Source of the DNA: Thalassolituus sp.
GTDB taxonomy: Bacteria; Pseudomonadota; Gammaproteobacteria; Pseudomonadales; Oceanobacteraceae
Assembly: GCA_006212115.1 (NCBI GenBank)
Contig: PDUK01000015.1
Span: 1-48,900, forward strand
DNA length: 48,900 nt
Direction of reading: 5' to 3'
The position numbers and the translations under genes were made by a program. The notes beneath the pieces are model-generated. The model made no database searches. It saw only the letters and a list, made by a program, of their open reading frames with translations, and was not told the DNA's origin. Shown here piece after piece: positions 31,610 to 40,866 of the stretch. Position 1 is the stretch's first letter, and the number at the start of each line of letters is the position of its first letter.

Positions 31610-34516
31610 TCAGTACTCTCCTATCTTAAGTCCGAGTTTGTTTGCGATGTCGGCCGTACCGCGAGGTGCTACCACCGCACGGCTGCCTTCATTATTTTTT
31701 AGATACTTTTCAGTAGCTTGCAGGACATCCTTCCAGTTAACTGACAAGAGTTGACTGCGGAAGTTTTGTCGTATTTCTCGTGTTCGTCCGGTCTTATCCA
31801 TATGGAAACATTGCTTGGCCTCGCCTGCTGGCGAGCCAGGTCGATCAAGGCTACCGATAATGCCAAGCACTGACTGTTCGATCAGATGATCGCCTGTTTT
31901 CTGCTGCAGGACCCAGTCCAGCGACTTTTCGAAGTCAGCAAAACTGCCCTCTGTCCTCGGGTCGCGATAGGTATAAAACTTAAAGCAACCGAGAGACGAG
32001 TCCTGCGTAGCCCCTGCTCCGTACGCGCCGCCCTTCTCTCGAATTGCGGTATGCAGGTATCCATTTCGCAGGACGCCACCTAGAACAGCCAGAGCCGCAG
32101 CGTCTTCGTGCGTTAACGTAACGGTGGGTATTGCCCAGGCGCAGAAGTTAACCTGGCTGTCGACCATCCAGTAGGATGGCGAATCTGATGCGGCCCAGTC
32201 CAACTGCACTTTCTGAGAATTGTTCGCATCTTCCCATAAGCGCCGAGTTGCATCAAGGTGCGCCGCTGAGTTTATGTCATCGTGGACCAATAAAAGCGAA
32301 TCTGGCCCCGAGCAAACCGCTCCGTACAGATCCTTCATTGCCTGTTCTATAAAGCCCGCACCCTTGGATTCAACTTTCTCAGACCATGCCTTCAAACGCT
32401 TAGCGGATGGCATTCCACCAATGCTGTCGAGCAGATCTGCAGAGCGGTTAAGCTGAGCTGCTGCCGTCGACATTGCCAGTCCATGCCCGTTTCCGGTGAT
32501 GCCCTGCTCTTTTCTTGAGCGCGCCTGCAGAAGAAGGTCTTTAAGACGGGATTGCTCGCTGAAATCTGCTTCCAGCCAGGTTTCTTTCACCATGCTGGAG
32601 AAGTCATCTGCATTTGAGCCCAATGCCTTCCCCGTCATTGTCAGGTAACCTGACATGATTGCGGTGTCACTTACGTCAGAGCGTATGGATGCATACGCTG
32701 ATAGAGACCCCACTGTCGCCGTCTGTCTTTGCTGCTGCTCAAGGTAGGAATGCCCTCCTGCGCCCACCTCCGTCCAGGCTTGTGTAAACAGGGGTAGCCA
32801 CTCAATCTGCTCACGAGAAAGTGAAGGTAAGTCTTTGAATGCCTGCTGATAAATAATGCCGTTTGTTCCAGTAACATACTCTGTTGTTTCTAACTGATCA
32901 GAGTAAATGGACGTGGGTGCAACGTACGTGAGTTCCGGCTTAACATCTTCAAGACCGACTTTGGGAAGTAGATCTGGGTCGTCTTCCTGGGCCTGGCGGG
33001 CCTCAAGCGCTTTTGTACGTTCTATGATCTTGTCGGCGTCTTCGTCTGTCAGACTTGCCTGCAATGAAGCGAGGCGCTGCACTTCCTGCTCAGCTTTTTC
33101 CGCATTCAGGGTGCTGCTCGGCTTTAACGTATAAAGCACTCGGTGCTGATTGTTTAAAAGCAGTCTGTTTACGGCATCCTGAATGAAACCCAGCTGACTC
33201 GCCTTGTTGCGCAGGCGCTCGAGAGCCGGATCGAGGTTCAACAGTGCAACAGGATCACCATAGTGTGTCGCAGCAGGCAGTGCTGTAAGGATTAACTGCA
33301 GGCCGTAAGGGTAGCTGTCTCCCCCCACTTCCCTCTGATGCAACTCAAGCTGATGCAGGGCTGCGTCGACCATTTCCTGAGGAACACCGTTATCGGCAAC
33401 CGTTTGCAGAGTGGAAAGTACTAGTCTCTCTAATGCTTGAGCATGCTCCGGATCGCTCCCCTCGATGCCGCACATAAATGACATTTCGCGATTAGAGTCT
33501 TCCAGTCCGCACATCGGTGATGGTGATGTACCCAGGTCTGACTCTTCCAGAGCACGTCGCAACGGCGAGGCGCCGTTATCCAGTAACACCTGACTCAGCA
33601 GATTCGCCTCAAGCTGCGCATCGAGATCAATAGAATCGCCGAGAAGCCATCCCATTACATGATGGGTTTTTCCTTTCAGATCGTCAGAGTCCACACCATA
33701 TTCTGCGACGCGCGTCTGAGGTTCGGTGTACCGCTGCTCCGGGTTGACTCTCCATTGCTTGTCTTGTTTTTCAAACCGATTGAGTGCCTGCTCATCAATA
33801 CGGCTTTGTATATCGGCGAGATCCATATTGCCGAATGTCATAATGATGGCATTGCTAGGGTGGTAGTGTGTGCGGTAGAAATCGAGAAGCTCCTGATAGC
33901 TGAGATCCAGTATATTCTCTGGCTCGCCACCACTGTTGTAGTGATATGTCGTCGTTGGAAATAGCTCAGCACTGATCCCTTGCCAAAGCTGAGACACGGG
34001 TGACGACATCGCTCCTTTCATTTCATTGAACACAACACCTTTGTACGCAAGCTCAGAGCTGCGATCTTCAGAGTCGGAAAACTCAACCCGATGGCCTTCC
34101 TGTGCAAAATCCAACTCATCGAGGTTAGCGAAAAATACTGCATCCAGGTATACGTCCAGAAGATTCTGAAAGTCCTTATCGTTCTGTGATGCGAACGGAT
34201 ACGCAGTCCAGTCACTACTGGTCATTGCATTCATAAAGGTGTTAAGGGAACGCCGCGTCATCATAAAAAATGGGTCGCGAACCGGGAAACGCTCGCTTCC
34301 ACACAGCGCAGTGTGCTCCAGAATGTGGGCTACACCAGTCGAGTCATGCGGCATGGTTCGGACGGCGACAAGGAAGGCTTTTTCGTCGTGGTCGCTACGG
34401 ATATGGTAGTGAGGTGCGCCCGTTTTTATGTGTTCGTAGTGCTCGATCTCAATGTTGAGTGAATCAACAGCGGTAGAAGAAAGTTTCTTGAAAGATGCGT
34501 GCATAGTGCCTGTCAT
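31610..34516 (-). CDS. M16C metalloprotease, presequence protease (PreP)-like
   Basis: About 968 aa from ATG 34516; ATGs at 34549 and 34504 are also possible and none has a good ribosome site. The inverted zinc motif HXXEH is seen in VAHILEHTALCGSERFPVRD (about residues 62-82), with the distal Glu in AYKGVVFNEMKGAMSSP. The order of domains and length (about 970) match PreP/FusC-type M16C enzymes, with two homologous halves joined by a hinge; the second half has the R/Y pair region GGVLRNGYLHTAIREKGGAYGAG. These proteases cut unfolded peptides up to 60-70 residues inside a closing chamber. No signal peptide is visible, suggesting the cytoplasm, unlike periplasmic FusC. It opens the TonB2 operon and its stop abuts the next gene start. 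Confidence 0.93.
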   Translation of the reverse strand: MTGTMHASFKKLSSTAVDSLNIEIEHYEHIKTGAPHYHIRSDHDEKAFLVAVRTMPHDSTGVAHILEHTALCGSERFPVRDPFFMMTRRSLNTFMNAMTSSDWTAYPFASQNDKDFQNLLDVYLDAVFFANLDELDFAQEGHRVEFSDSEDRSSELAYKGVVFNEMKGAMSSPVSQLWQGISAELFPTTTYHYNSGGEPENILDLSYQELLDFYRTHYHPSNAIIMTFGNMDLADIQSRIDEQALNRFEKQDKQWRVNPEQRYTEPQTRVAEYGVDSDDLKGKTHHVMGWLLGDSIDLDAQLEANLLSQVLLDNGASPLRRALEESDLGTSPSPMCGLEDSNREMSFMCGIEGSDPEHAQALERLVLSTLQTVADNGVPQEMVDAALHQLELHQREVGGDSYPYGLQLILTALPAATHYGDPVALLNLDPALERLRNKASQLGFIQDAVNRLLLNNQHRVLYTLKPSSTLNAEKAEQEVQRLASLQASLTDEDADKIIERTKALEARQAQEDDPDLLPKVGLEDVKPELTYVAPTSIYSDQLETTEYVTGTNGIIYQQAFKDLPSLSREQIEWLPLFTQAWTEVGAGGHSYLEQQQRQTATVGSLSAYASIRSDVSDTAIMSGYLTMTGKALGSNADDFSSMVKETWLEADFSEQSRLKDLLLQARSRKEQGITGNGHGLAMSTAAAQLNRSADLLDSIGGMPSAKRLKAWSEKVESKGAGFIEQAMKDLYGAVCSGPDSLLLVHDDINSAAHLDATRRLWEDANNSQKVQLDWAASDSPSYWMVDSQVNFCAWAIPTVTLTHEDAAALAVLGGVLRNGYLHTAIREKGGAYGAGATQDSSLGCFKFYTYRDPRTEGSFADFEKSLDWVLQQKTGDHLIEQSVLGIIGSLDRPGSPAGEAKQCFHMDKTGRTREIRQNFRSQLLSVNWKDVLQATEKYLKNNEGSRAVVAPRGTADIANKLGLKIGEY

Positions 34517-34593
34517 GACGATTGCGGATTCCCTAGGGTGAATCGCCATGATAGCAGTTGATCAGGGGGTACTTAAATGCCAACTTAAGGTGA

Positions 34594-34622
34594 AATATTG
34601 GAACGACCGATTCGTCTGGCAA
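34594..34622 (-). promoter_or_regulatory. Sigma70 promoter of the M16-TonB2 operon
   Basis: On the minus strand: TTGCCA (-35, 34617-34622), 17-base spacer, AATATT (-10, 34594-34599). Transcription would begin near 34587. It overlaps the downstream flank of the pilZ gene. An inverted CTTAA/TTAAG pair lies near the start site. Confidence 0.6.
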
Positions 34623-34658
34623 CAACAATATAAACGACTGCCAATACGAACCTGATGA

Positions 34659-35003
34659 TCACATAGTATGTGTCATCCTGTCAGACTTGATGGCTCCGGC
34701 GAGGTAGGTCTCAATTTTGTTGCGAGCGATGTCGTCTTCGTCATTAAACTGCACGCCAACGCCTGCCACCTTGTTGCCCTGGGCACCTTTAGGCGTTACC
34801 CACACCACCTTGCCTGCGACTGGAATTTTCTCTGGCTCATCCATCAGCTTCAGCAGCATAAACACCTCGTCACCAAGCTGATATTGCTTACTGGTAGGGA
34901 TGAACAGCCCGCCATTTTTAATAAATGGCATGTAGGCGGCATACAAAACTGATTTATCTTTGATCGTCAGAGACAGGATGCCGTTACGGCCCGCTGGATT
35001 CAT
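34659..35003 (-). CDS. pilZ: PilZ domain protein
   Basis: 114 aa from ATG 35003, which overlaps the holB stop (ATGA). It is a single PilZ-like domain (ILSLTIKDKSVLYAAYMPFI, GGLFIPTSKQYQLGDEVFML, and GVGVQFNDED). The position directly downstream of holB is the same as in Pseudomonas, where this PilZ protein is needed for type IV pilus function although it does not bind cyclic di-GMP. Here too the RxxxR and D/NxSxxG ligand motifs are not seen: the expected (D/N)xSxxG is replaced by KNGGLFIP. A longer start at 35042 would add 13 residues and is rejected. Confidence 0.9.
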   Translation of the reverse strand: MNPAGRNGILSLTIKDKSVLYAAYMPFIKNGGLFIPTSKQYQLGDEVFMLLKLMDEPEKIPVAGKVVWVTPKGAQGNKVAGVGVQFNDEDDIARNKIETYLAGAIKSDRMTHTM

Positions 35004-36010
35004 TCCTTCACTCCCGCTGTCACGGTATTCAGAGCTTGCCACTCAAGAAGCAGTGCTTCGGTGGTCAGAGTTTTATTATAGTGAGATGCGCCGGACAACA
35101 GCTGCCCAAGCATGTTCTGCACCTTTTTTTGGAAGGTTATCAGCAATTGTGTATCGGCGACAGACCGCGCCTGCAGTTCTGTGACTGGCTCAGCAAATTG
35201 GAGATGAACGGAAGGTGCGCCGCATGCTGCTTTCAAAGCATCGCAGGATATCTGGTAAAACCATTGTATGACATCCTGAAACTCCAACTTCGCCCAGGCA
35301 CTGGCCACTTTATCGAGAGGCAACTGGTGTGTTGTCCATTGAACTAACTCTTGCGCCCATTTTTCCTGTTTAGCGCCCGTACCACTGCTCAACCATTCGG
35401 CTGCGGCAACTGGCGCATTGCCATTTCTCGTGAGTGCGAGCGCAGCATCTTGCTGAGACACGCCCTGCTGCGCTAGCCAATCAACACTCTCCTCTCGCGA
35501 AGGGACGGGTAAAGTAATGCGCTGACAGCGACTACGAATCGTAGGCAGAACAGAACCGAAGCGCTCTGTTTCGAGCAGAATGTAGCTCTCACCCGGCGGC
35601 TCTTCCAGCGTCTTGAGCAGTGCGTTAGCCGCATTTGTATTCATTACTTCAGCTGGACGCAGAATTACTACCTGACAAGCACTGATCTGGGGTGTCTGAA
35701 ATATCAGCTCATTCACTTTCCGGACGTTATCGATCCGGATTTGTCGGGAGTTATCTTCCGGCTGGCACAACATAAAGTCAGGATGAGAACCCGCTTCCCA
35801 AAGCTGGCAGCTGTGGCACTGGCAGGAAGACACATCACCATGCTGCTTACTCTCGCTTTGGCACAATAACCATCGAGCAATGGTTCTGGTCAACTCGTGC
35901 TTGCCAATACCCTTCGTGCTTGTGAGTAAGAGAGCATGAGGTAGCCCGGATTTAGCGTGACGCTTAACAAGGTTCTGCCAGATCGTATTTTGCCAAGGGT
36001 ACAGCGCCAT
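35000..36010 (-). CDS. holB: DNA polymerase III subunit delta'
   Basis: 336 aa, the usual size. Delta' is the stator of the clamp loader that opens the sliding clamp. Seen: start MALYPWQNTIWQNLVKRH, P-loop-like LLTSTKGIGKHELTRTIARW near residues 28-48, a zinc-binding cysteine cluster (CQCHSCQLW with the upstream LLCQSES cysteine) at about 55-75, NAANALLKTLEEPPGESYIL and the SRCQRITLPVPS block. Its ATG overlaps the end of tmk (one base). In this order, tmk-holB-pilZ is the conserved gammaproteobacterial cluster. Confidence 0.95.
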   Translation of the reverse strand: MALYPWQNTIWQNLVKRHAKSGLPHALLLTSTKGIGKHELTRTIARWLLCQSESKQHGDVSSCQCHSCQLWEAGSHPDFMLCQPEDNSRQIRIDNVRKVNELIFQTPQISACQVVILRPAEVMNTNAANALLKTLEEPPGESYILLETERFGSVLPTIRSRCQRITLPVPSREESVDWLAQQGVSQQDAALALTRNGNAPVAAAEWLSSGTGAKQEKWAQELVQWTTHQLPLDKVASAWAKLEFQDVIQWFYQISCDALKAACGAPSVHLQFAEPVTELQARSVADTQLLITFQKKVQNMLGQLLSGASHYNKTLTTEALLLEWQALNTVTAGVKE

Positions 36011-36657
36011 CAGATATTCCCTTCGATTTCGAAGAGGGCCAGCACTTGCTTTGTGACGTCATCAAGAGGCAGGGACGCATCAACAACATGAAATCGCGAT
36101 TCCGATCGAGCGAGGGTAAGGAACCCCTCACGGGCTCTTTCAAAGAACGCCATCTCTTCTGTTTCGAAACGGTCTGTTTCTTCGTTAAGTTCCTCGCCTC
36201 GTGTTCTGGCGCGAGTCATGCCTACGCTGGCTGGTGCGTCCAGCAGAATGGTATGGTCAGGGCTGATATCCCCCTGTGCCATCGCCTTCAGTTGTTCGAT
36301 TGTACTGAGAGGCAGGCCACGACCATAACCTTGATAGGCAATGGTCGAATCGGTGAATCGGTCGCAGAGCACCCAGTCTCCACGCTCCAGCGCTGGCCGA
36401 ATTACAGCATCAACGTGCTGAGCACGCGCCGCAAACATCAACAACAACTCTGCCATTGGAGCCATGGGCTCCTCGTGATGAGCTTTGAGTAAATCATTGC
36501 GTATTTTCTCCGCAATGGGTGTTCCACCCGGCTCACGAGTCACTATGACCGTCTTTCCCATTGAGCGTAAATATTCAGCCAGTGCCTGAATGTTGGTCGA
36601 TTTGCCGACACCCTCACCACCTTCGAACGTGATGAATCGGCCAGTTGAATTTTGCAT
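36010..36657 (-). CDS. tmk: Thymidylate kinase
   Basis: 215 aa from ATG 36657, which has AAGG eight bases upstream; a longer start at 36705 is rejected. It phosphorylates dTMP to dTDP with ATP. Seen: P-loop FITFEGGEGVGKSTNIQALA near residues 8-25, DRX motif in LCDRFTDSTIAYQGYGRGL near 90-110, and the LID region with RARTRGEELNEETDRFE around 140-160. Located directly after mltG and before holB with small gaps, so it is in the same transcript. Confidence 0.95.
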   Translation of the reverse strand: MQNSTGRFITFEGGEGVGKSTNIQALAEYLRSMGKTVIVTREPGGTPIAEKIRNDLLKAHHEEPMAPMAELLLMFAARAQHVDAVIRPALERGDWVLCDRFTDSTIAYQGYGRGLPLSTIEQLKAMAQGDISPDHTILLDAPASVGMTRARTRGEELNEETDRFETEEMAFFERAREGFLTLARSESRFHVVDASLPLDDVTKQVLALFEIEGNI

Positions 36658-36667
36658 TCTGAAAACC

Positions 36668-37705
36668 TTATTGATCGGTTGTCGCGGGTGATGAGCGATA
36701 GTCATCCCGGCGACTCAACTGATAGCGGCGCACTGCGGCGTTGTGTTCTTCGAGCGTCGAAGAGAAGTAATGACTGCCATCGCCACGGGCAACAAAATAA
36801 AGCTCCGTCCCCTCTGCGGGATGCAGAGCAGCATTTATCGCGGCCCGGCCTGCCAAAGCGATAGGCCCTGGAGGTAAACCCTTCTGCCGATATGTATTAT
36901 ACGGATTGCTGCGATCGCGAAGGTGCCGTCGGGTGAGGTTACCATCAAAATCGGCACCCAACCCGTAAATGACGGTCGGGTCGGTTTCCATACGCATATT
37001 GCGCTGCAGTCGACGAACAAACACACCTGCAATTACCGGTCTTTCGCTAGCAACACCTGTCTCCTTCTCGATAATTGAAGCCATGATTAACGCCTCGTAT
37101 GGCGTACCGTAAGGAAGATCGGTTTCCCGTTTACTCCATTCGTCTGCAAGCACTCTTTTTAAACGGTCGTGTGCCTGGCGAATAATGTCGGACACCGGCT
37201 GGTCACGGTGATAAACATAGGTGTCTGGATAAAGCTGAGCTTCGCCGCTACCCGTAAGCCCCAGAAACTCAGTGACGGTTGCTTCAGTGAGCGGCCCGAG
37301 GTCTTGTTGCAGGTATTCAGCGTTGCTGAGTGTCGACAAGGCATCTGAGAGTCGCTTACCCTCGATTAGGGAAACTCGATATGTCTTTGCAGGTGCTGTG
37401 GCCAGGTAGCTCAATAAGCTCAAGCTATTGAGCCCGGTAGGAATAACAAACTCACCTGCTCGGATATCACGAGCGCCACCAGTTATTCTGGCCGCCAGTC
37501 GCAGCTGAAGCGCCGAGGGCAGCCATCCTTCATCTTCCCACTGCTGAGCCAGGCCCGTCAGTGTCTGACCTCGCTCAATTACAATAACAATGGGGGTTTG
37601 ATTGAGGTTGTCCTGCTTCAGCCACGCATAGATGCCCGCGGCAACAGCGCAGCCAAGAAGCGCAACAATAACAAACGCAGTAACAACCAGTCGTTTGAAC
37701 GTCAT
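36668..37705 (-). CDS. mltG: Endolytic murein transglycosylase MltG
   Basis: 345 aa from ATG 37705, which overlaps the pabC stop (ATGA) and has AGGA nine bases upstream. It cuts nascent glycan strands at the inner membrane and helps end peptidoglycan polymerisation. Seen: one N-terminal membrane segment (LVVTAFVIVALLGCAVAAGI), a LysM-like region, and the YceG domain with ALIMASIIEKETGVASERPV (catalytic Glu in EKET), MRMETDPTVIYGLGADFDGN, NPYNTYRQKGLPPGPIALAG and the closing YFVARGDGSHYFSSTLEEHN. Together with pabC and tmk this is the standard order. Confidence 0.96.
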   Translation of the reverse strand: MTFKRLVVTAFVIVALLGCAVAAGIYAWLKQDNLNQTPIVIVIERGQTLTGLAQQWEDEGWLPSALQLRLAARITGGARDIRAGEFVIPTGLNSLSLLSYLATAPAKTYRVSLIEGKRLSDALSTLSNAEYLQQDLGPLTEATVTEFLGLTGSGEAQLYPDTYVYHRDQPVSDIIRQAHDRLKRVLADEWSKRETDLPYGTPYEALIMASIIEKETGVASERPVIAGVFVRRLQRNMRMETDPTVIYGLGADFDGNLTRRHLRDRSNPYNTYRQKGLPPGPIALAGRAAINAALHPAEGTELYFVARGDGSHYFSSTLEEHNAAVRRYQLSRRDDYRSSPATTDQ

Positions 37706-38502
37706 ATAAATAATTCCTGGTACGCGGTCTGCCACTCACGGGACTCAGGTGAAATATCCAGCAGTTTGCCTTCAAACTGCCCCATCGACCTGACTCCAAT
37801 CAGACTGTTTGTCACAACAGCCGCCTCCGCATGCCGTAGCTCTTCGAGACTGACTGCGCGCACTTGTATTTTGGTATTTTGCGAAAGTAGCCATTGTCGG
37901 ACGACACCATCAATGCCGCACTCGTTGAGTTCCGGTGTATGCCACTCATCGTCTAGCTTAACAAATACATTGGTCATGCAACCTTCAACGACCAGCCCTG
38001 TTTGGCTTAGCATAATGGCTTCATCCCATTCCTTTTCAAATGCGGCTCGGGCAAGCACCTGCTCCAACCTGTTAAGGTGCTTGTGGCCAGCGAGCGCACG
38101 TTGACCAGAGAGCGCAACATCTGACAATCCCGCACTCATGGGCTTGGAGATGAGTGCAGCAGCATCGAAATAGGTGATGGTAATGACTGGCTCCAGATCA
38201 TCCGAAAATGCATAACCCCGTTCAGTCACGCCACGAGTCACAATAAGTTTGCAAGCTGTCGACATCTGAGGGTGGCTCAGAGAGTCGAGTGCGGAGAATA
38301 CCGTTGCCACAGCGGAATCACTGAAGCGCAGCGCTTTGAGTCCGCGCGCCAATCGCCGTAAATGCAATGCCCACAATGGCGCTTCGCCACGGCCATTAAG
38401 GCGAATGGTTTCAAACAGACCGTCGCCAAACTGACGCCCACGGTCTTCGCCCGCAGCGTCATTGGTAGTCCAGCCATGAGCGATTGAATATTTTAACTTC
38501 AT
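37702..38502 (-). CDS. pabC: Aminodeoxychorismate lyase
   Basis: 266 aa from ATG 38502, which overlaps the fabF stop (ATGA) and follows GGAGGG. A fold-type IV PLP enzyme that splits 4-amino-4-deoxychorismate into p-aminobenzoate and pyruvate for folate synthesis. Seen: DRGRQFGDGLFETIRL near residues 20-35, the PLP lysine in LAGHKHLNRLEQVLARAAFE near 140-155, and GLVVEGCMTNVFVKLDDEWH near 172-190. It lies in the usual fabF-pabC-mltG order. The gene is compact, with no sign of fusion. Confidence 0.94.
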   Translation of the reverse strand: MKLKYSIAHGWTTNDAAGEDRGRQFGDGLFETIRLNGRGEAPLWALHLRRLARGLKALRFSDSAVATVFSALDSLSHPQMSTACKLIVTRGVTERGYAFSDDLEPVITITYFDAAALISKPMSAGLSDVALSGQRALAGHKHLNRLEQVLARAAFEKEWDEAIMLSQTGLVVEGCMTNVFVKLDDEWHTPELNECGIDGVVRQWLLSQNTKIQVRAVSLEELRHAEAAVVTNSLIGVRSMGQFEGKLLDISPESREWQTAYQELFI

Positions 38503-39743
38503 GCGCCCTCCCATCGACTGAAAATCAACGAGCTGTTTGTACCGCCAAACCCAAAGGAATTGCTCATGACATGCGCGAGCGGTAATGCTCGTGATGAATT
38601 TGGCATCAGGTCAATATCGTCGCCGACATCGGACTCCGCCAGATTGCGAGTACCCGGAGCAACCTGATACCGGAGGGCGAGCACACAGAACAATGCTTCA
38701 ATGGCACCTGCGGCACCGACAAGATGACCCGTCATTGATTTTGTAGACGATACTGGAATCCGCGACGCGTCTTGTCCGAATACTGTACGTATCGCTTGAA
38801 TCTCGGCAACATCCCCCGCCTGCGTGGAAGTACCATGGGCATTAACATAGTGAATATCTGATGAGGTGAGCCCTGCATCGCGCAATGCATTGTTCATTGC
38901 CAGTGCAGCTCCCGCGCCATCGTCTGGTGGCGAAGTGACGTGAAAAGCATCATCGCTCATGCCAAAACCAGAAATCTCGGCCAATATCCTCGCTCCCCGC
39001 TGTACAGCATGATCAAGAGACTCAAGGACCAGTATTCCAGCGCCGTTACTCAGTACAAATCCATCTCTGTCCTTGTCCCATGGTCGGCTAGCTTCTTCAG
39101 GTGCGTCATTTCGGGTGCTGAGTGCACGCGCGGATGCAAAACCGGCCAGCCCAATTGGAGAGCAAGCCATTTCCGACCCACCTGCAATCATGACGTCGGC
39201 ATCGCCATACGCGATAGTCCGGGCAGCGTAGCCTATGTTATGCGACCCAGATGTGCAGGCAGTTGATATTGAGAAATTGGGGCCGCGATAACCGTGCCGG
39301 ATGGCTATATTCCCGGACGCCATATTGATAACGGAGCCCGGTACCAGTGAGGGTGATACACGGCGAGGGCCGTTATTGGCAAGCTGAAGGACATTGCTTT
39401 CAATGGTAGACAAACCACCGATGCCCGACCCAACGGCAACGCCTACTCGTTCCGGCTCGAGATCACTGCTAAAACCGGCCTGCGCTATTCCCTCTTCAGC
39501 TGCAACAAGCGCATACTGAATAAAAGGGTCGAGCTTGCGGGTATCTTTAATACTCAACACGGTCGTCGGGTCGAACCCATGCACTTCGCCCCCGATAGCA
39601 ACCGAAAACTCACTGGTATCGAAGGACTGGATGGTCCTGATGCCGCTTTGGCCGGAAAGAACGGCCTGCCAGGAATCCTCAGCGTTTAAACCGCAGGGAT
39701 TGACGGTGCCCAGCCCGGTTACAACTACCCGTTTTTTCCTCAT
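38499..39743 (-). CDS. fabF: Beta-ketoacyl-ACP synthase II
   Basis: 414 aa from ATG 39743 (E. coli FabF 413). It condenses malonyl-ACP with acyl-ACP in fatty acid elongation and helps in temperature control of cis-vaccenate. Seen: MRKKRVVVTGLGTVNPCGLN start, nucleophile Cys in SISTACTSGSHNIGYAARTI near residue 163-170, the first His in YVNAHGTSTQAGDVAEI and the second in STKSMTGHLVGAAGAIEALF, the Cys-His-His triad of KAS I/II. An in-frame start at 39803 has no ribosome site and lies in the acpP terminator region. The ribosome site at 39743 is weak (AGAGCAAAGACC). A terminator between acpP and fabF must be read through or fabF needs its own promoter. Confidence 0.96.
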   Translation of the reverse strand: MRKKRVVVTGLGTVNPCGLNAEDSWQAVLSGQSGIRTIQSFDTSEFSVAIGGEVHGFDPTTVLSIKDTRKLDPFIQYALVAAEEGIAQAGFSSDLEPERVGVAVGSGIGGLSTIESNVLQLANNGPRRVSPSLVPGSVINMASGNIAIRHGYRGPNFSISTACTSGSHNIGYAARTIAYGDADVMIAGGSEMACSPIGLAGFASARALSTRNDAPEEASRPWDKDRDGFVLSNGAGILVLESLDHAVQRGARILAEISGFGMSDDAFHVTSPPDDGAGAALAMNNALRDAGLTSSDIHYVNAHGTSTQAGDVAEIQAIRTVFGQDASRIPVSSTKSMTGHLVGAAGAIEALFCVLALRYQVAPGTRNLAESDVGDDIDLMPNSSRALPLAHVMSNSFGFGGTNSSLIFSRWEGA

Positions 39744-39801
39744 GGTCTTTGCTCTGAGTGACGTCTGCTCAAGTCTATCTCGCCCCAGATTTTCTGGACA
39801 C

Positions 39802-39830
39802 AAAAAAGCCGCGACAAACCGCGGCTTTTT
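39802..39830 (-). terminator. Terminator/attenuator between acpP and fabF
   Basis: Stem AAAAAGCCGCG with CGCGGCTTTTT around a six-base loop; on the minus strand it is followed by TTTTTTG. It lies 16 bases after the acpP stop and 59 bases before the fabF start, consistent with acpP being made in excess while some transcripts read through. Confidence 0.9.
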
Positions 39831-39845
39831 ATCGCATCCGGACCC

Positions 39846-40079
39846 TTACAGGTTCGCAACGATGTAATCGATAGCTTCCTGAACGGTAGTCAGCTTTTCA
39901 GCCTGCTCGTCTGGAATCTCGGTTTCGAACTCTTCTTCCAGAGCCATAACCAACTCAACAGTGTCCAGAGAGTCTGCGCCCAGATCATCAACGAAAGAAG
40001 AAGATGCTTTCACTTCCGCTTCGCTCACACCCAGCTGTTCACAAACAATTTTCTTTACGCGTTCTTCGATGTTACTCAT
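39846..40079 (-). CDS. acpP: Acyl carrier protein
   Basis: 77 aa, the standard length. It carries growing acyl chains on a 4'-phosphopantetheine attached to the Ser in [20 protein letters not shown] near residue 37. The whole protein is strongly acidic and helical ([20 protein letters not shown]). Ribosome site AGGA is upstream of the ATG. It sits between fabG and fabF as in most gammaproteobacteria; the terminator just downstream suggests high dosage relative to fabF. Confidence 0.98.
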   Translation of the reverse strand: MSNIEERVKKIVCEQLGVSEAEVKASSSFVDDLGADSLDTVELVMALEEEFETEIPDEQAEKLTTVQEAIDYIVANL

Positions 40080-40125
40080 GCTTTTTTCCTGACTTGTTGT
40101 AGTTTCCTGAAGGTCAGCGCTGACC

Positions 40126-40866
40126 TTACCCCATGTTCATGCCGCCATTCACATGAATGGTCTGGCCTGTGATATATCTCGCATCATCGCTTGCCAAAAA
40201 GGCCACCGCACCTGCGATATCCTCAACGCGGCCAAAGCGCTTTCCCGGAATGGTGGCTAGGATGGCCTCTTTTTGCGTTTCAGGCAAGACATCTGTCATG
40301 TCAGTTTGTATAAAACCCGGCGCAACGCAATTAACAGTAATATTTCGGCTCGCGATTTCCTGCGCGAGTGAGCGTGTAAAGCCCTCAAGGCCGGCTTTCG
40401 CTGCAGCATAGTTAGCCTGTCCTGCGTTACCTGTCGTTCCGATGATTGAGCTGATGTTAATGATGCTACCCGCTTTGTTTTTCAGCATGGCCTTGGACAG
40501 CGCCTTGCAGACGCGAAACACGCCAGTAAGGTTGGTGTTTAGTACGTCATTCCAATCGCCTTCGTTTAACCGCAAAAACAAATTGTCGCGTGTAATGCCG
40601 GCATTGTTGACAACGACATCGGGTGTACCGAACTGAGATTGCAACTCTTTAAGTGCCGCCTCAGTCTGCTCGCTATCCGCTATATTTAGCACCACGGCTT
40701 CGTTCGATTTCTCACTGGTCTTGAGTGTGCTACGCAAAGCTTCCACACCCGATTCGCTGGTTGCTGTACCAATGACCCGGTAACCGTCTGCGGACAGTCG
40801 TTGAGCGATTGCCAGGCCGATACCCCGAGAAGCCCCCGTCACCAACGCTAACTTTTTATCAGACAT
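40126..40866 (-). CDS. fabG: 3-oxoacyl-ACP reductase
   Basis: 246 aa from ATG 40866, with AAGGAGGTGAG as a very strong ribosome site; it overlaps the fabD stop (TGATG). FabG reduces beta-ketoacyl-ACP with NADPH. Seen: [20 protein letters not shown] cofactor loop, [15 protein letters not shown], catalytic Ser in [20 protein letters not shown] with the YAAAKAG Tyr-Lys pair, and the closing [14 protein letters not shown], a family hallmark. It differs from phaB at 23297-24043 by the ASRGIG and TTGNAGQ patterns. Confidence 0.97.
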   Translation of the reverse strand: MSDKKLALVTGASRGIGLAIAQRLSADGYRVIGTATSESGVEALRSTLKTSEKSNEAVVLNIADSEQTEAALKELQSQFGTPDVVVNNAGITRDNLFLRLNEGDWNDVLNTNLTGVFRVCKALSKAMLKNKAGSIINISSIIGTTGNAGQANYAAAKAGLEGFTRSLAQEIASRNITVNCVAPGFIQTDMTDVLPETQKEAILATIPGKRFGRVEDIAGAVAFLASDDARYITGQTIHVNGGMNMG

